A program made the translations under genes and the position numbers. The notes beneath the pieces were generated by a model. The model was not told the DNA's origin, made no database searches, and was given only the letters and a program-made list of their open reading frames with translations. A DNA stretch of 64,000 bases from Anaerolineales bacterium (lineage in GTDB: Bacteria > Chloroflexota > Anaerolineae > Anaerolineales > Villigracilaceae): positions 186,001 to 250,000 of the forward strand of contig JAEURJ010000016.1 in NCBI GenBank assembly GCA_016789305.1. Reading direction: 5' to 3'. Of this stretch, positions 48,545 to 57,558 are shown piece by piece. How positions within the stretch are numbered: the stretch's first letter is position 1; each line of letters opens with the position of its first letter.

Positions 48545-49189
48545 TTAATCAGCATCGACCCAATGAGCATGGTCATTGAGCTTGTCGATCGCCCAGCGAT
48601 GCTGGTGCGGAAAATAGGTTAATTGGGCAAAGGCTGTGTTGCTGAATCGAAAACGCGTGCCGGCATTGTTCGCCTGCGGGGCAACCCCTACAATGGCATG
48701 CATCACCTGATTCAGCAACCCGCCGTGCGAGACGATCAAATATTTTGCCGGGTCGTGCTTCAATAAATTATGAAGAGCCTGCCCGGCCCGCAGGAACAAC
48801 TCCCAATCCCCTTCCCCCACTCCGCCAACAGGATCATAGGGGGTGGTAAAAGATGGGTGTTGGAAATTCTGTCTTACTTCATGAGAGGTGAGTCCGGAAA
48901 ATTCGCCGTTGTCCCGCTCCAACCACAGGGATTCGAATTCGATCTCCAAACCCAGGGCTGCGGCAATGATCTCAGCCGTATCCCTCGCCCGCTCCAGCGG
49001 ACTGGAAATGACGTGATCGAATTTCATTTTTTCATTTTTCCAGCGCTCGGCCAGGGCCTTGGCCTGGGCGCGGCCTTTCTCCGTCAGCGGATATTCGGCC
49101 TGTCCCTGCCAGCGGGATTCCGCATTCCCCACCGATTCTCCATGACGCAACAATGTAATATGAAATGGCTGTAAATAGCTACTGCTCAT
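48545..49189 (-). CDS. Histidine phosphatase family protein
   Basis: The 214-residue protein has LLRHGESVGNAESRWQGQAE, PLTEKGRAQAKALAERWK and YLIVSHGGLLNQVMHAI, the catalytic elements of the phosphoglycerate-mutase-like family. The WQGQAEYPLTEKG segment resembles cobalamin/alpha-ribazole-phosphatase-like and acid phosphatase-type members. Substrate unknown. Its start overlaps the end of the glycosyltransferase gene by 11 bases. The PanE-like gene begins 15 bases downstream. Confidence 0.87.
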   Translation of the reverse strand: MSSSYLQPFHITLLRHGESVGNAESRWQGQAEYPLTEKGRAQAKALAERWKNEKMKFDHVISSPLERARDTAEIIAAALGLEIEFESLWLERDNGEFSGLTSHEVRQNFQHPSFTTPYDPVGGVGEGDWELFLRAGQALHNLLKHDPAKYLIVSHGGLLNQVMHAIVGVAPQANNAGTRFRFSNTAFAQLTYFPHQHRWAIDKLNDHAHWVDAD

Positions 49190-50129
49190 CTTTGTTTTCC
49201 CCGCGGATCAGATAGACGGGCCTGCGTTTGATCTCTTGAAAAATATAACCGATATAAACACCAATAAACCCAAGCAGGATCATGATCGTCCCGCTTGCGA
49301 TCAAAATGATCGCCATCAAGGAACTCCAGCCCGGCACGATCCGGTCAAATTGACCGGTGAGCCACAAATTGGAGACGTAAACGATCTGTATGCACGCCAA
49401 AATCAAAAATAAAAGCCCGGTGCTTAGCCCGATATACAGCGGTGTTAATGAAAAAGAAAAAATCGCATCGGAAGCAAGACGAATCATTTTGCCCAATGAG
49501 TATTTGGACTTGCCTGCAATGCGGCTGGTCTCTTGATACGGCAGGATGACCGCCTTATATCCCATCCAAGAAACCATGCCTCGTAAAAAACGATGATATT
49601 CCGGCATGGACTTCAACCCATCCACCGCCTGGCGGGACATGGCGCGAAAATCTGCAGCACCGGGAAGTACCGTGGTGCCGCTGACGATATTGAGCAAACT
49701 ATAAAATATTTTAGATGTTACATTTTTGAAGATGGAAGGATCGCTGGCTTCCGCACGTTGTCCTTGCACAATATCAAAGCCCTGTAAAATAAAATCGATC
49801 ATCTGCGGAATCACTTCCGGCGGATGCTGTCCATCGCCATCCAGTGAAACAACGATTTCAGCAGTCGACGCATCCAAGCCCGCCGTCAATGCTGCCTGAT
49901 GCCCGAAGTTGCGACTCAGCTGGAGCACGGTCACTCTCGGGTCGTTGGCTGATATCGCTCGAAGCGTATCAGCCGTCCCGTCGCTTGAACCGTCGTCCAC
50001 ATAAATGAAATGGATCTCGTGCGCAAGCAAATCCACCACACTGCAAATCCGCTTGTGGGTATGTTGGACAACTCCCTCTTCATTGTAGATCGGGATGACA
50101 AGGTCGACTGTATTTTTTTTGGAAGACAT
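49179..50129 (-). CDS. Glycosyltransferase family 2, GtrB/ArnC-like
   Basis: The 316-residue protein has a GT2 domain (VDLVIPIYNEEGVVQHTHKR, FIYVDDGSSDGTADTLRAIS, ALTAGLDASTAEIVVSLDGD with DGDGQHPPEVI). Two membrane helices are at the C-terminus (about 232-256 and 271-296). This is the layout of polyprenyl-phosphate glycosyltransferases such as GtrB/ArnC, which build a lipid-linked sugar for envelope modification. The frame is open further upstream, but the ATG at 50129 gives the usual N-terminus. It lies 22 bases after glpD. Confidence 0.88.
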   Translation of the reverse strand: MSSKKNTVDLVIPIYNEEGVVQHTHKRICSVVDLLAHEIHFIYVDDGSSDGTADTLRAISANDPRVTVLQLSRNFGHQAALTAGLDASTAEIVVSLDGDGQHPPEVIPQMIDFILQGFDIVQGQRAEASDPSIFKNVTSKIFYSLLNIVSGTTVLPGAADFRAMSRQAVDGLKSMPEYHRFLRGMVSWMGYKAVILPYQETSRIAGKSKYSLGKMIRLASDAIFSFSLTPLYIGLSTGLLFLILACIQIVYVSNLWLTGQFDRIVPGWSSLMAIILIASGTIMILLGFIGVYIGYIFQEIKRRPVYLIRGENKDEQ

Positions 50130-50151
50130 TAAGAAGATTCTACCACGCGCC

Positions 50152-51843
50152 TCAAAACTGGACCCCGTGCCTGTCTGCCAACAAACGCAGTGCGCGCGCC
50201 ACCTCGGCAGTTTTCTGCTCCGCTTTCCAGCCCAATGAATCACCCACCACATTGGACAGTTCCTCGATACTCTGCTTCGACAGGCGGCCCAACATGGCCA
50301 GCATCGTGCGGCGCAAAATCACATCGTCAAGATGAATTACTTTTTCATGCTGTACAAGAAAGGCGATCTCACGCCTTGTGTAATCGGGCAATGTTTGCAG
50401 CGGCGCATCACTGACTTGATTGATGAAATTGGCAACTTCCTCAATGCGTGAACCATATCGGGCATAAAGAGTTTGCAGTCGTTCCTTGCTCAATCCCGTC
50501 CAGGCAGCAAATCCATCCAATTGACGTGATTGTTCACCTGCTTCTGTCGCAAACCCATGACCGCCGCCAATGGGAAGGTCCTGGGTATTTTTTATGCGGG
50601 GTTTGCCAAGAAAGTCTAACGCCTTATCAGTAACCTGCTCCGCGAACGCGCGGAAGGAAGTCCACTTGCCGCCAACCAATGAATAAACGGGAAAATTCAA
50701 ATTGGTCCAATCACCGCTCAATACTTCAATGCTGTGATCACGGCTGTATTGACCCGTGCTCTTCGCCGAACTGCTCGCCAAAGGACGAACACCGGTAAAT
50801 CGAAACACGATATTTTCACGAGTCACTTTGATCGTTGGAAAAACACGCGCGATCATGCCAAGAAAATATTCCACTTCTTCATCGGTACACACTGCTTCAT
50901 CGGGATGTTCGATCTTAATGTCAGATGTCCCAACCAGTACGCGATCGTGCAGCGGGAAGATCAATACGATACGGCCATCCTTATTTTCAAAGAAAAATTC
51001 ATTGCCCCCGATCATCGCTCGGAGTTCGGGATGGTCCAAAACAAGGTGTGAGCCTTTGGTACCGCCAATGTATTTTGTGGAAACACCCAGGCTGTAATTC
51101 GCAAAATCAATCCACGGACCGGCGGCATTGATGACCAGCTTCGGTCGAACTTCATACGTTTCATCGGTCAATTCATCGCGCAGCAGAATTGCATCTTTTT
51201 CACCGCTGACCATGCTCATATAATTCAACGCACGTGCATTGGAACTATCTTCTTCCGCGTCCAACATCAATTCAAGGGCGAGCCGCTCCGGGTTTGAGAT
51301 CAAGCCATCATAATACGTCGCCGTATTAACAATATCTGCGTTTAGTTTCTTCCATTTCTTCAGTGATGTGCTCTTCGACAAAAATTGATGTCGCGGCACC
51401 GTACGATTTCTGCCGGTGTAGGCATCGTACATCATCAACCCAAGCTTGATGATGATGGATCCGCGCTCGGAAGGCTTATCCATCCAGCCCAGGAACTTGA
51501 GCGGTGCATTTAACATTCCAGAAAAATATCGAAAGATCGGAATCGTCGTCGGAAGCGGTTTAACGATATGCGGTGCATTCTTGATCATGCGGTTGCGTTC
51601 CTGCACCGCCTCACGCACCAAACGAAATTCCCCGTTCTCCAAATAACGAATACCGCCATGTGCCATGTGCGAAGAAGCCGCACTTGCACCCGAGCAGAAA
51701 TCAGCGCGGTCAACAAGCAGCACATCCACGCCATTCACAGCCAGGTCGCGGAAGGTGCCAATACCATTGATCCCTGCGCCCACGATCAACACGGAGATAT
51801 TTGGATTTTCTTTAAGAGAGGAGAGAATTTCGTTTCGATTCAT
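50152..51843 (-). CDS. glpD: Glycerol-3-phosphate dehydrogenase (FAD)
   Basis: The 563-residue protein has the FAD-binding motif VLIVGAGINGIGTFRDLAVN, GASAASSHMAHGGIRYLENG and the later TGVRPLAS. It oxidises glycerol 3-phosphate to dihydroxyacetone phosphate and passes electrons to quinone. The C-terminal domain is typical of GlpD. It starts 3 bases after glpK, which forms the usual glycerol pathway pair. Confidence 0.93.
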   Translation of the reverse strand: MNRNEILSSLKENPNISVLIVGAGINGIGTFRDLAVNGVDVLLVDRADFCSGASAASSHMAHGGIRYLENGEFRLVREAVQERNRMIKNAPHIVKPLPTTIPIFRYFSGMLNAPLKFLGWMDKPSERGSIIIKLGLMMYDAYTGRNRTVPRHQFLSKSTSLKKWKKLNADIVNTATYYDGLISNPERLALELMLDAEEDSSNARALNYMSMVSGEKDAILLRDELTDETYEVRPKLVINAAGPWIDFANYSLGVSTKYIGGTKGSHLVLDHPELRAMIGGNEFFFENKDGRIVLIFPLHDRVLVGTSDIKIEHPDEAVCTDEEVEYFLGMIARVFPTIKVTRENIVFRFTGVRPLASSSAKSTGQYSRDHSIEVLSGDWTNLNFPVYSLVGGKWTSFRAFAEQVTDKALDFLGKPRIKNTQDLPIGGGHGFATEAGEQSRQLDGFAAWTGLSKERLQTLYARYGSRIEEVANFINQVSDAPLQTLPDYTRREIAFLVQHEKVIHLDDVILRRTMLAMLGRLSKQSIEELSNVVGDSLGWKAEQKTAEVARALRLLADRHGVQF

Positions 51844-51846
51844 TTT

Positions 51847-53331
51847 TTACGCTTCAACCCAATCAAACGTTCGTGTGACCGCTTTCTTCCAACCTGAGTA
51901 TAAACCCTCTCGCTGCTTTGAGTCCATTTTGGGAGTCCATTCTTTATCTTTTCCCCAGTTAGCGCGAAGCTCATCGTAATCTCTCCAAAAACCAACGGCA
52001 AGCCCGGCAGCATAAGCTGCACCCAACGCAGTTGTCTCTGCCACCTTCGGACGCACCACCGGCACATCCAAAATATCAGATTGGAACTGCATCAGCAATT
52101 CATTGAAGACCATGCCCCCATCCACCTTCAACGCCTTGAGCTTCACACCCGAGTCATGTTCCATCGCATCCAGCACTTCACAAGTTTGGTATGCGGTCGC
52201 CTCCAATGCCGCCCGTGCAATGTGACCTTTATTGACATAACGAGTCATGCCAGCGATCACCCCGCGCGCATCCGACCTCCAATACGGCGCATACAATCCG
52301 CTGAACGCCGGGACAAAATAAATGCCGCCGTTATCTTCGACCGATTTCGCCAGCGCCTCCACCTCCGCCGACGATTGGATCAGTCCCAAGTTATCTCTCA
52401 GCCACTGGATCAACGCCCCCGCCATCGCAATCGAACCTTCCAACGCATAGACCGCTTTTTGATTTCCGATTTTGTATCCAAGTGTGGTCAACAGCCCCGA
52501 GTTGGATGGAACGGGAATCTCTCCCATGTTCATTAACATGAAACAGCCCGTGCCGTAGGTATTCTTCGCTTCGCCTGCGCTGTAACAGGTCTGACCAAAA
52601 AGCGCAGCCTGTTGATCTCCCAAATCCCCCGCGACCGGCACACCTTCCAAAATCATTCTTGCCTTGCCATATTCTTCCGAAGAAGAACGGATCTCGGGCA
52701 GCATCGCACGCGGAACATCCAGCAACTTGAGAAGCTCATCGTCCCAATTCAGGGTTTGCAAGTTCATTAATAAAGTGCGTGAGGCATTCGTCACATCGGT
52801 GACATGCCTGCCTGTTAAATTCCAAATCACCCACGTATCCATATTGCCGAAGATCAACTCCCCTTTTTCCGCCTTGGCTCGTGCCCCATCCACATTATCT
52901 AAAATCCATTTTATTTTGGGGCCTGAAAAATACGTTGCTAAAGGCAATCCGGTCTTCGACCGAAGCCGGTCCTGCCCCCCATTGCTCGCCAACCCATTGC
53001 AGATCACATCCGTCCGCGTGTCCTGCCAGACGATGGCGTTATAAATCGGCTTACCTGTCTTCTTTTCCCAAACTAGTGTAGTCTCGCGCTGATTGGTCAC
53101 CCCGATGGCTGCGATATCTGAAACAGAACACTTGGCTTTCGCCATTGCGCCTTGCATGACCTCTTGCGTGTTCTGCCATATTTCAAGCGCGTCATGTTCC
53201 ACCCAGCCAGGCCTCGGATAAATTTGCTTGTGTTCTTTTTGGTCAACGGCAACGATGTTCCCCAAATGGTCAAAAATAATAAAACGAGTGCTGGTCGTTC
53301 CCTGGTCAATGGCACCGACGTATTTTGACAT
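51847..53331 (-). CDS. glpK: Glycerol kinase
   Basis: This 494-residue FGGY kinase has the N-terminal DQGTTSTRFIIFDHLG, then TNQRETTLVWEKKTGKPIYN, GDLGDQQAALFGQ, and the ATP-binding segment LKALKVDGGMVFNELLMQFQ. It phosphorylates glycerol to glycerol 3-phosphate, supplying GlpD. AAGGAAAA precedes the ATG. It heads a minus-strand run of six genes that ends at about 45720, with gaps of 24 bases or less and one 11-base overlap. Confidence 0.96.
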   Translation of the reverse strand: MSKYVGAIDQGTTSTRFIIFDHLGNIVAVDQKEHKQIYPRPGWVEHDALEIWQNTQEVMQGAMAKAKCSVSDIAAIGVTNQRETTLVWEKKTGKPIYNAIVWQDTRTDVICNGLASNGGQDRLRSKTGLPLATYFSGPKIKWILDNVDGARAKAEKGELIFGNMDTWVIWNLTGRHVTDVTNASRTLLMNLQTLNWDDELLKLLDVPRAMLPEIRSSSEEYGKARMILEGVPVAGDLGDQQAALFGQTCYSAGEAKNTYGTGCFMLMNMGEIPVPSNSGLLTTLGYKIGNQKAVYALEGSIAMAGALIQWLRDNLGLIQSSAEVEALAKSVEDNGGIYFVPAFSGLYAPYWRSDARGVIAGMTRYVNKGHIARAALEATAYQTCEVLDAMEHDSGVKLKALKVDGGMVFNELLMQFQSDILDVPVVRPKVAETTALGAAYAAGLAVGFWRDYDELRANWGKDKEWTPKMDSKQREGLYSGWKKAVTRTFDWVEA

Positions 53332-53388
53332 GGCAGTTTTCCTTTACTTAATTGTAAAACAAAACACGAAAAAACACATTTTTAAATA

Positions 53389-53418
53389 AAAATGACGGAT
53401 GCTTATGCCCGTCATTTT
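53389..53418 (-). terminator. Terminator of prfC
   Basis: AAAATGACGG and CCGTCATTTT form a 10-bp stem. On the minus strand it is followed by an A/T-rich run before glpK. Confidence 0.75.
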
Positions 53419-53432
53419 GTATTGATTCGATC

Positions 53433-55058
53433 CTATTTATTACCCGCGACATCCACAAACTGCAAGTCCGGATATTTTTCAGTGTAATGCTTCAATAAGA
53501 ATGTAGAACCGAACAGTGCCACCCATGCATCGCGGGAATCCCGCGCAACGATTACTTCTCCCCGGCTTGGCAGATTTTCAACTGCCTTATCGTCACCTTT
53601 GATCCAACGCAATGCGACATGGGGCAGTCGTTCCAGTTCCGTCGGGACATTGTATTCAGCTTTCAAGCGGGCCTGCACCACATCAAATTGCAATTGACCC
53701 ACCACCGCGAGAATGGGCTCGCGCTTGAAGGCATTGATGTTGTACATGACCTGCACCGCACCTTCACTTTCCAATTGGGAAAGTCCTTTGGCAAATTGTT
53801 TCTGCTTGTTCAAATCTGTATTTCGCAGTAAGGCAAAATGCTCGGGCTGAAAGCGTGGAATGGAAACAAAGCGCACCAATTTCCCTGAACATAGCGAATC
53901 CCCGATCGCAAAGCCTTCATTATTCGGGATTCCCAACACATCACCGGGGAATGCTTCATCGATGATCTCGCGTTCGTTGGCAAACGGCTTGTACGGGCGC
54001 AGCATACGAATCATCTTTCCGCTTTGGGTATGCATCAGGTCCATGCCGCGTTCAAAACGTCCCGAACAGATGCGCAGGAAGGCCACACTATCGCGATGCT
54101 TCGGATTCATATTCGCTTGAATCTTGAAAATGAATCCGGAGAAATCCTCCTCCTGCGGCATTACAATTCCCTCCTCACTTTCATAAGGCTGCGGCAGGGG
54201 AGCGTATTTCACAAATGTATCCAAAAATAAACGGACGCCAAAATTGGTTACCGCGCTTCCGAAAAATACCGGGGTTTGTTTTTCGTTCAACACATCCTGA
54301 TGATTAAAAATGACACCCACTTCGTCCAACAAATGAATACTTTCCTCAAGTTGATTAAAACGATTCTGAGATAATACTTTGTTTTTGACGAGGTTTTCCA
54401 AGGGCATGAACACTTCTGGTGCCATGCGTTCATTGCGCTCGGTACGCTCGAACACATATACGCCTTTTTCTGCACGGTCATAGACACCGCGGAATTCAGG
54501 GCCATCACCGATCGGCCAATTCATGGGAATGGGTTCCATACCCAACACTTTTTTGATCTCATCCAGCAAATCCAATGGATCGCGAGCGGGACGATCCATC
54601 TTGTTGATAAAAGTGAAAATCGGTATGCCGCGCTTGCGGCAGACTTCAAATAATTTCAGAGTTTGTGGTTCGATACCTTTGGCAGCATCGATCACCATCA
54701 CGGCGCTGTCCACTGCTGAAAGAGTACGATAGGTATCCTCCGAGAAATCCTGATGCCCCGGCGTATCCAGCAAATTGACAATGCAGTCGTGATAGGGAAA
54801 TTGCAAAATGGTCGAAGTGATCGAAATGCCGCGTTCGCGTTCCATCTCCATCCAATCGGAAGTGGTGGAACGCTGATTTTTACGCGCGCGAACATTCCCC
54901 GCCAGTTCGATTGCGTTTCCATAAAGGAGCAGTTTTTCGGTAAGAGTGGTTTTGCCGGCATCCGGGTGAGAGATGATGGCAAAGGTACGCCGCGCGGCGA
55001 TGGATTCTTGAATGGAGCCTTTTTGAGCGGGCTTGATCGCTGGTATTTCTTCCTGCAT
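53433..55058 (-). CDS. prfC: Peptide chain release factor 3
   Basis: This 541-residue translational GTPase has the G1 motif SHPDAGKTTLTEKL, G3 DTPGH (NLLDTPGHQDFSEDTYRTLS), G4 NKMDRPA, and the RF3-specific domains after it. RF3 frees RF1 and RF2 from the ribosome after peptide release. AGGAG precedes the ATG. The length and layout match RF3 rather than EF-G. Confidence 0.95.
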   Translation of the reverse strand: MQEEIPAIKPAQKGSIQESIAARRTFAIISHPDAGKTTLTEKLLLYGNAIELAGNVRARKNQRSTTSDWMEMERERGISITSTILQFPYHDCIVNLLDTPGHQDFSEDTYRTLSAVDSAVMVIDAAKGIEPQTLKLFEVCRKRGIPIFTFINKMDRPARDPLDLLDEIKKVLGMEPIPMNWPIGDGPEFRGVYDRAEKGVYVFERTERNERMAPEVFMPLENLVKNKVLSQNRFNQLEESIHLLDEVGVIFNHQDVLNEKQTPVFFGSAVTNFGVRLFLDTFVKYAPLPQPYESEEGIVMPQEEDFSGFIFKIQANMNPKHRDSVAFLRICSGRFERGMDLMHTQSGKMIRMLRPYKPFANEREIIDEAFPGDVLGIPNNEGFAIGDSLCSGKLVRFVSIPRFQPEHFALLRNTDLNKQKQFAKGLSQLESEGAVQVMYNINAFKREPILAVVGQLQFDVVQARLKAEYNVPTELERLPHVALRWIKGDDKAVENLPSRGEVIVARDSRDAWVALFGSTFLLKHYTEKYPDLQFVDVAGNK

Positions 55059-55111
55059 TTTTTCTCCTAAAATTTACAAAGGCCGTAAATTTTAGCATGG
55101 ATTTTATGGAA

Positions 55112-55215
55112 TATAATGCCCGCGGTCACAAATTGCTTTCCCGCTCGAAAAAAGATCAATTTGTGACGCGACGGGTATAAATAAATCCCCGCCAAATTGG
55201 CGGGGATTTATTTAT
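55112..55215 (+). ncRNA. Candidate small RNA between prfC and katG
   Basis: A TATAAT box at 55112-55117 predicts a plus-strand start near 55124, directly at an 11-bp perfect stem (GTCACAAATTG 55125-55135 with CAATTTGTGAC 55157-55167). The transcript would end at the perfect 17-bp terminator hairpin at 55177-55215, giving about 90 bases. The stem could instead be an operator for prfC. No -35 box is visible. Confidence 0.3.
55177..55215. terminator. Terminator of katG
   Basis: A perfect 17-bp stem (ATAAATAAATCCCCGCC) with an AAATT loop lies just past the katG stop. Confidence 0.85.
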
Positions 55216-55230
55216 CAGCAACCTCGCGAC

Positions 55231-57423
55231 TTAGACAATATCGAAGCGGTCGAGGTTCATCACCTTATTCCACGCCGCCACGAAGTCGCGCACGAACTTT
55301 TCCTTGTTGTCATCCTGTGCATAGACTTCGGCAAGAGCACGTAGTTGTGAGTTGGAGCCGAAGACCAGATCCACACGAGTGCCGGTCCATTTGACTTCGC
55401 CGGTCTTGCGGTTGTGAGCCTTGAAAGTGTCGGCGGCTTCCGAAGTGGGATGCCAGACAACGCCCATATCGGTCAGGTTGACGAAAAAGTCGTTGGTCAA
55501 CTTGCCAGGCTGATTGGTGAACACGCCGTTCTGTGAACCGCCAACATTAGCACCGAGCACACGTAGACCGCCAACGAGCACGGTCATTTCAGGAGCGCTC
55601 AGGGTCAGCAGTTGAGCCTTGTCCACCAGCAGCTCTTCAGCAGAGACTGTGAAGGTCGCCTTTTGGTAGTTGCGGAAGCCATCCGCTTCGGGTTCGAGCA
55701 CGGCGAAGGATTCCACATCGGTTTGAGCTTGTGTCGCATCGGCGCGGCCCGGTGTGAAGGGTACTTTCACCGTGTAACCAGAATCCTTGGCCGCCGCTTC
55801 AACAGCCGCACAACCGCCTAGCACGATCAGATCAGCCAGCGAAACCTTCTTGCCATCTGCTTGAGCGCCGTTGAATTCTTTGCGGATGCGCTCCAACGTC
55901 TTGAGCACCTTTGCCAATTGCGCAGGCTGATTGACTTCCCAATCTTTTTGCGGAGACAAACGAATCCGCGCGCCATTGGCACCGCCGCGTTTGTCCGATC
56001 CTCTAAAAGTGGAGGCAGAGGCCCAGGCTGTAGAAACAAGCTCGGATATGGAAAGACCCGATGCTAGTATCTCCTTTTTCAGCGTGGCGACATCCTTCGC
56101 ACCGATCAACTTTTGGTTGACTGCGGGGAGCGGATCCTGCCAGATCAAATCTTCCTTCGGGACTTCTGGTCCCAGATAACGGGCTTTGGGACCCATATCG
56201 CGATGAGTCAGCTTGAACCAGGCGCGGGCAAAGGCATCTGCAAACGCTTTGGGATCATTATGGAAGCGGCGAGCAATCGGCTCATAGATCGGGTCAAAGC
56301 GCAACGACAAGTCGGCGGTGGTCATCATCGGCGCATGTTTTTTTGACGGATCATGCGCGTCGGGGATCATGTGCTCAGGCTTGCAGTTTTTCGCCTGCCA
56401 CTGTTGCGCGCCCGCCGGGCTTTTGATCAGTTCCCACTCGTAACCAAAAAGCATATCGAAATAGCCCATATCCCATTGGGTGGGATTGGGCTTCCATGCG
56501 CCTTCAATGCCGCTGGTGGTGGTGTGAACGCCCACGCCTGTTCCCAATTTATTCTTCCAACCCAATCCCATTTCTTCGAGTGGAGCGGCTTCAGGTTCGG
56601 GACCGACAAGTTTGGGGTTGCCTGCGCCATGTGCTTTGCCGAAGGTGTGTCCGCCAGCGACAAGTGCAACGGTCTCTTCATCATTCATCGCCATGCGGGC
56701 AAAAGTCTCACGCACATCACGGCCCGAAGCAACGGGGTCGGGATTGCCATTGGGCCCTTCGGGATTGACATAGATCAAGCCCATCTGCACGGCCGCCAAC
56801 GGATTCTCCAGATCACGGTCACCGCTATAACGTTTATCACCCAGCCAGGTTTCTTCGTTGCCCCAATAAATATCTTCCTCGGGCTGCCAGATGTCCGCGC
56901 GTCCCCCACCGAAACCGAAGGTCTTGAAACCCATCGATTCGAGTGCAACGTTGCCTGCAAGAATCATCAAGTCTGCCCATGAGAGTTTGTTGCCGTATTT
57001 CTGCTTGATGGGCCAAAGCAGACGGCGCGCTTTATCGAGGCTGACGTTGTCTGGCCAGCTATTGACCGGCGCAAACCGCTGGTTGCCGGTGCCACCCCCA
57101 CCACGACCATCTGCGGTGCGATAGGTGCCGGCACTGTGCCAAGCCATACGGATCATCAAACCGCCGTAATGACCCCAGTCCGCGGGCCACCACTCTTGCG
57201 AGTCGGTCATCAGTTGGGCCAGATCTTTTTTGACCGCGGCCAGGTTCAACTTTTTGAATTCTTTGGCGTAATCGAAATCAGGATCCATCGGGTTGGAGGC
57301 AGGCGCATGTTGGTGCAAAATATTCAGGTTGAGTTGATTTGGCCACCAATCTTGGTTGGATGTGCCACGGCTGGCAGATGTCATACCAGCGTGAGGAACA
57401 GGGCATTTACTTTCGTCGCTCAT
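55231..57423 (-). CDS. katG: Catalase-peroxidase
   Basis: This 730-residue bifunctional enzyme has the distal Arg 92, Trp 95 and His 96 (MIRMAWHSAGTYRTADGRGG) and the proximal His 259 (VAGGHTFGKAHG). Trp 95, Tyr 218 (IYVNPEGPNG) and Met 244 (FARMAMNDEE) make up the covalent Met-Tyr-Trp adduct needed for catalase activity. It has the usual two related halves. It removes hydrogen peroxide. AAGGAG precedes the ATG, and oxyR is divergent. Confidence 0.96.
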   Translation of the reverse strand: MSDESKCPVPHAGMTSASRGTSNQDWWPNQLNLNILHQHAPASNPMDPDFDYAKEFKKLNLAAVKKDLAQLMTDSQEWWPADWGHYGGLMIRMAWHSAGTYRTADGRGGGGTGNQRFAPVNSWPDNVSLDKARRLLWPIKQKYGNKLSWADLMILAGNVALESMGFKTFGFGGGRADIWQPEEDIYWGNEETWLGDKRYSGDRDLENPLAAVQMGLIYVNPEGPNGNPDPVASGRDVRETFARMAMNDEETVALVAGGHTFGKAHGAGNPKLVGPEPEAAPLEEMGLGWKNKLGTGVGVHTTTSGIEGAWKPNPTQWDMGYFDMLFGYEWELIKSPAGAQQWQAKNCKPEHMIPDAHDPSKKHAPMMTTADLSLRFDPIYEPIARRFHNDPKAFADAFARAWFKLTHRDMGPKARYLGPEVPKEDLIWQDPLPAVNQKLIGAKDVATLKKEILASGLSISELVSTAWASASTFRGSDKRGGANGARIRLSPQKDWEVNQPAQLAKVLKTLERIRKEFNGAQADGKKVSLADLIVLGGCAAVEAAAKDSGYTVKVPFTPGRADATQAQTDVESFAVLEPEADGFRNYQKATFTVSAEELLVDKAQLLTLSAPEMTVLVGGLRVLGANVGGSQNGVFTNQPGKLTNDFFVNLTDMGVVWHPTSEAADTFKAHNRKTGEVKWTGTRVDLVFGSNSQLRALAEVYAQDDNKEKFVRDFVAAWNKVMNLDRFDIV

Positions 57424-57480
57424 TGTTATTCTCCTTGGTGTGATTGAAACATAGTAGATATGTAAAATATTCTGATCTCA

Positions 57481-57534
57481 TTGTACAACCTTGAGTTATA
57501 GATGTAAAATATAGGATAACTATATATATCATAG
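57481..57534. promoter_or_regulatory. katG/oxyR intergenic control region with candidate OxyR sites
   Basis: On the minus strand, TTGTAC (57486-57481) is a probable katG -35 box. Just upstream lie three ATAG elements (57498, 57511, 57531) and a palindrome TATAG-GATAA-CTATA (57510-57524), fitting LysR-type T-N11-A boxes and the ATAG/CTAT elements of OxyR sites. Confidence 0.5.
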
Positions 57535-57558
57535 CCAAAAACTATAACAGAGACCTGC

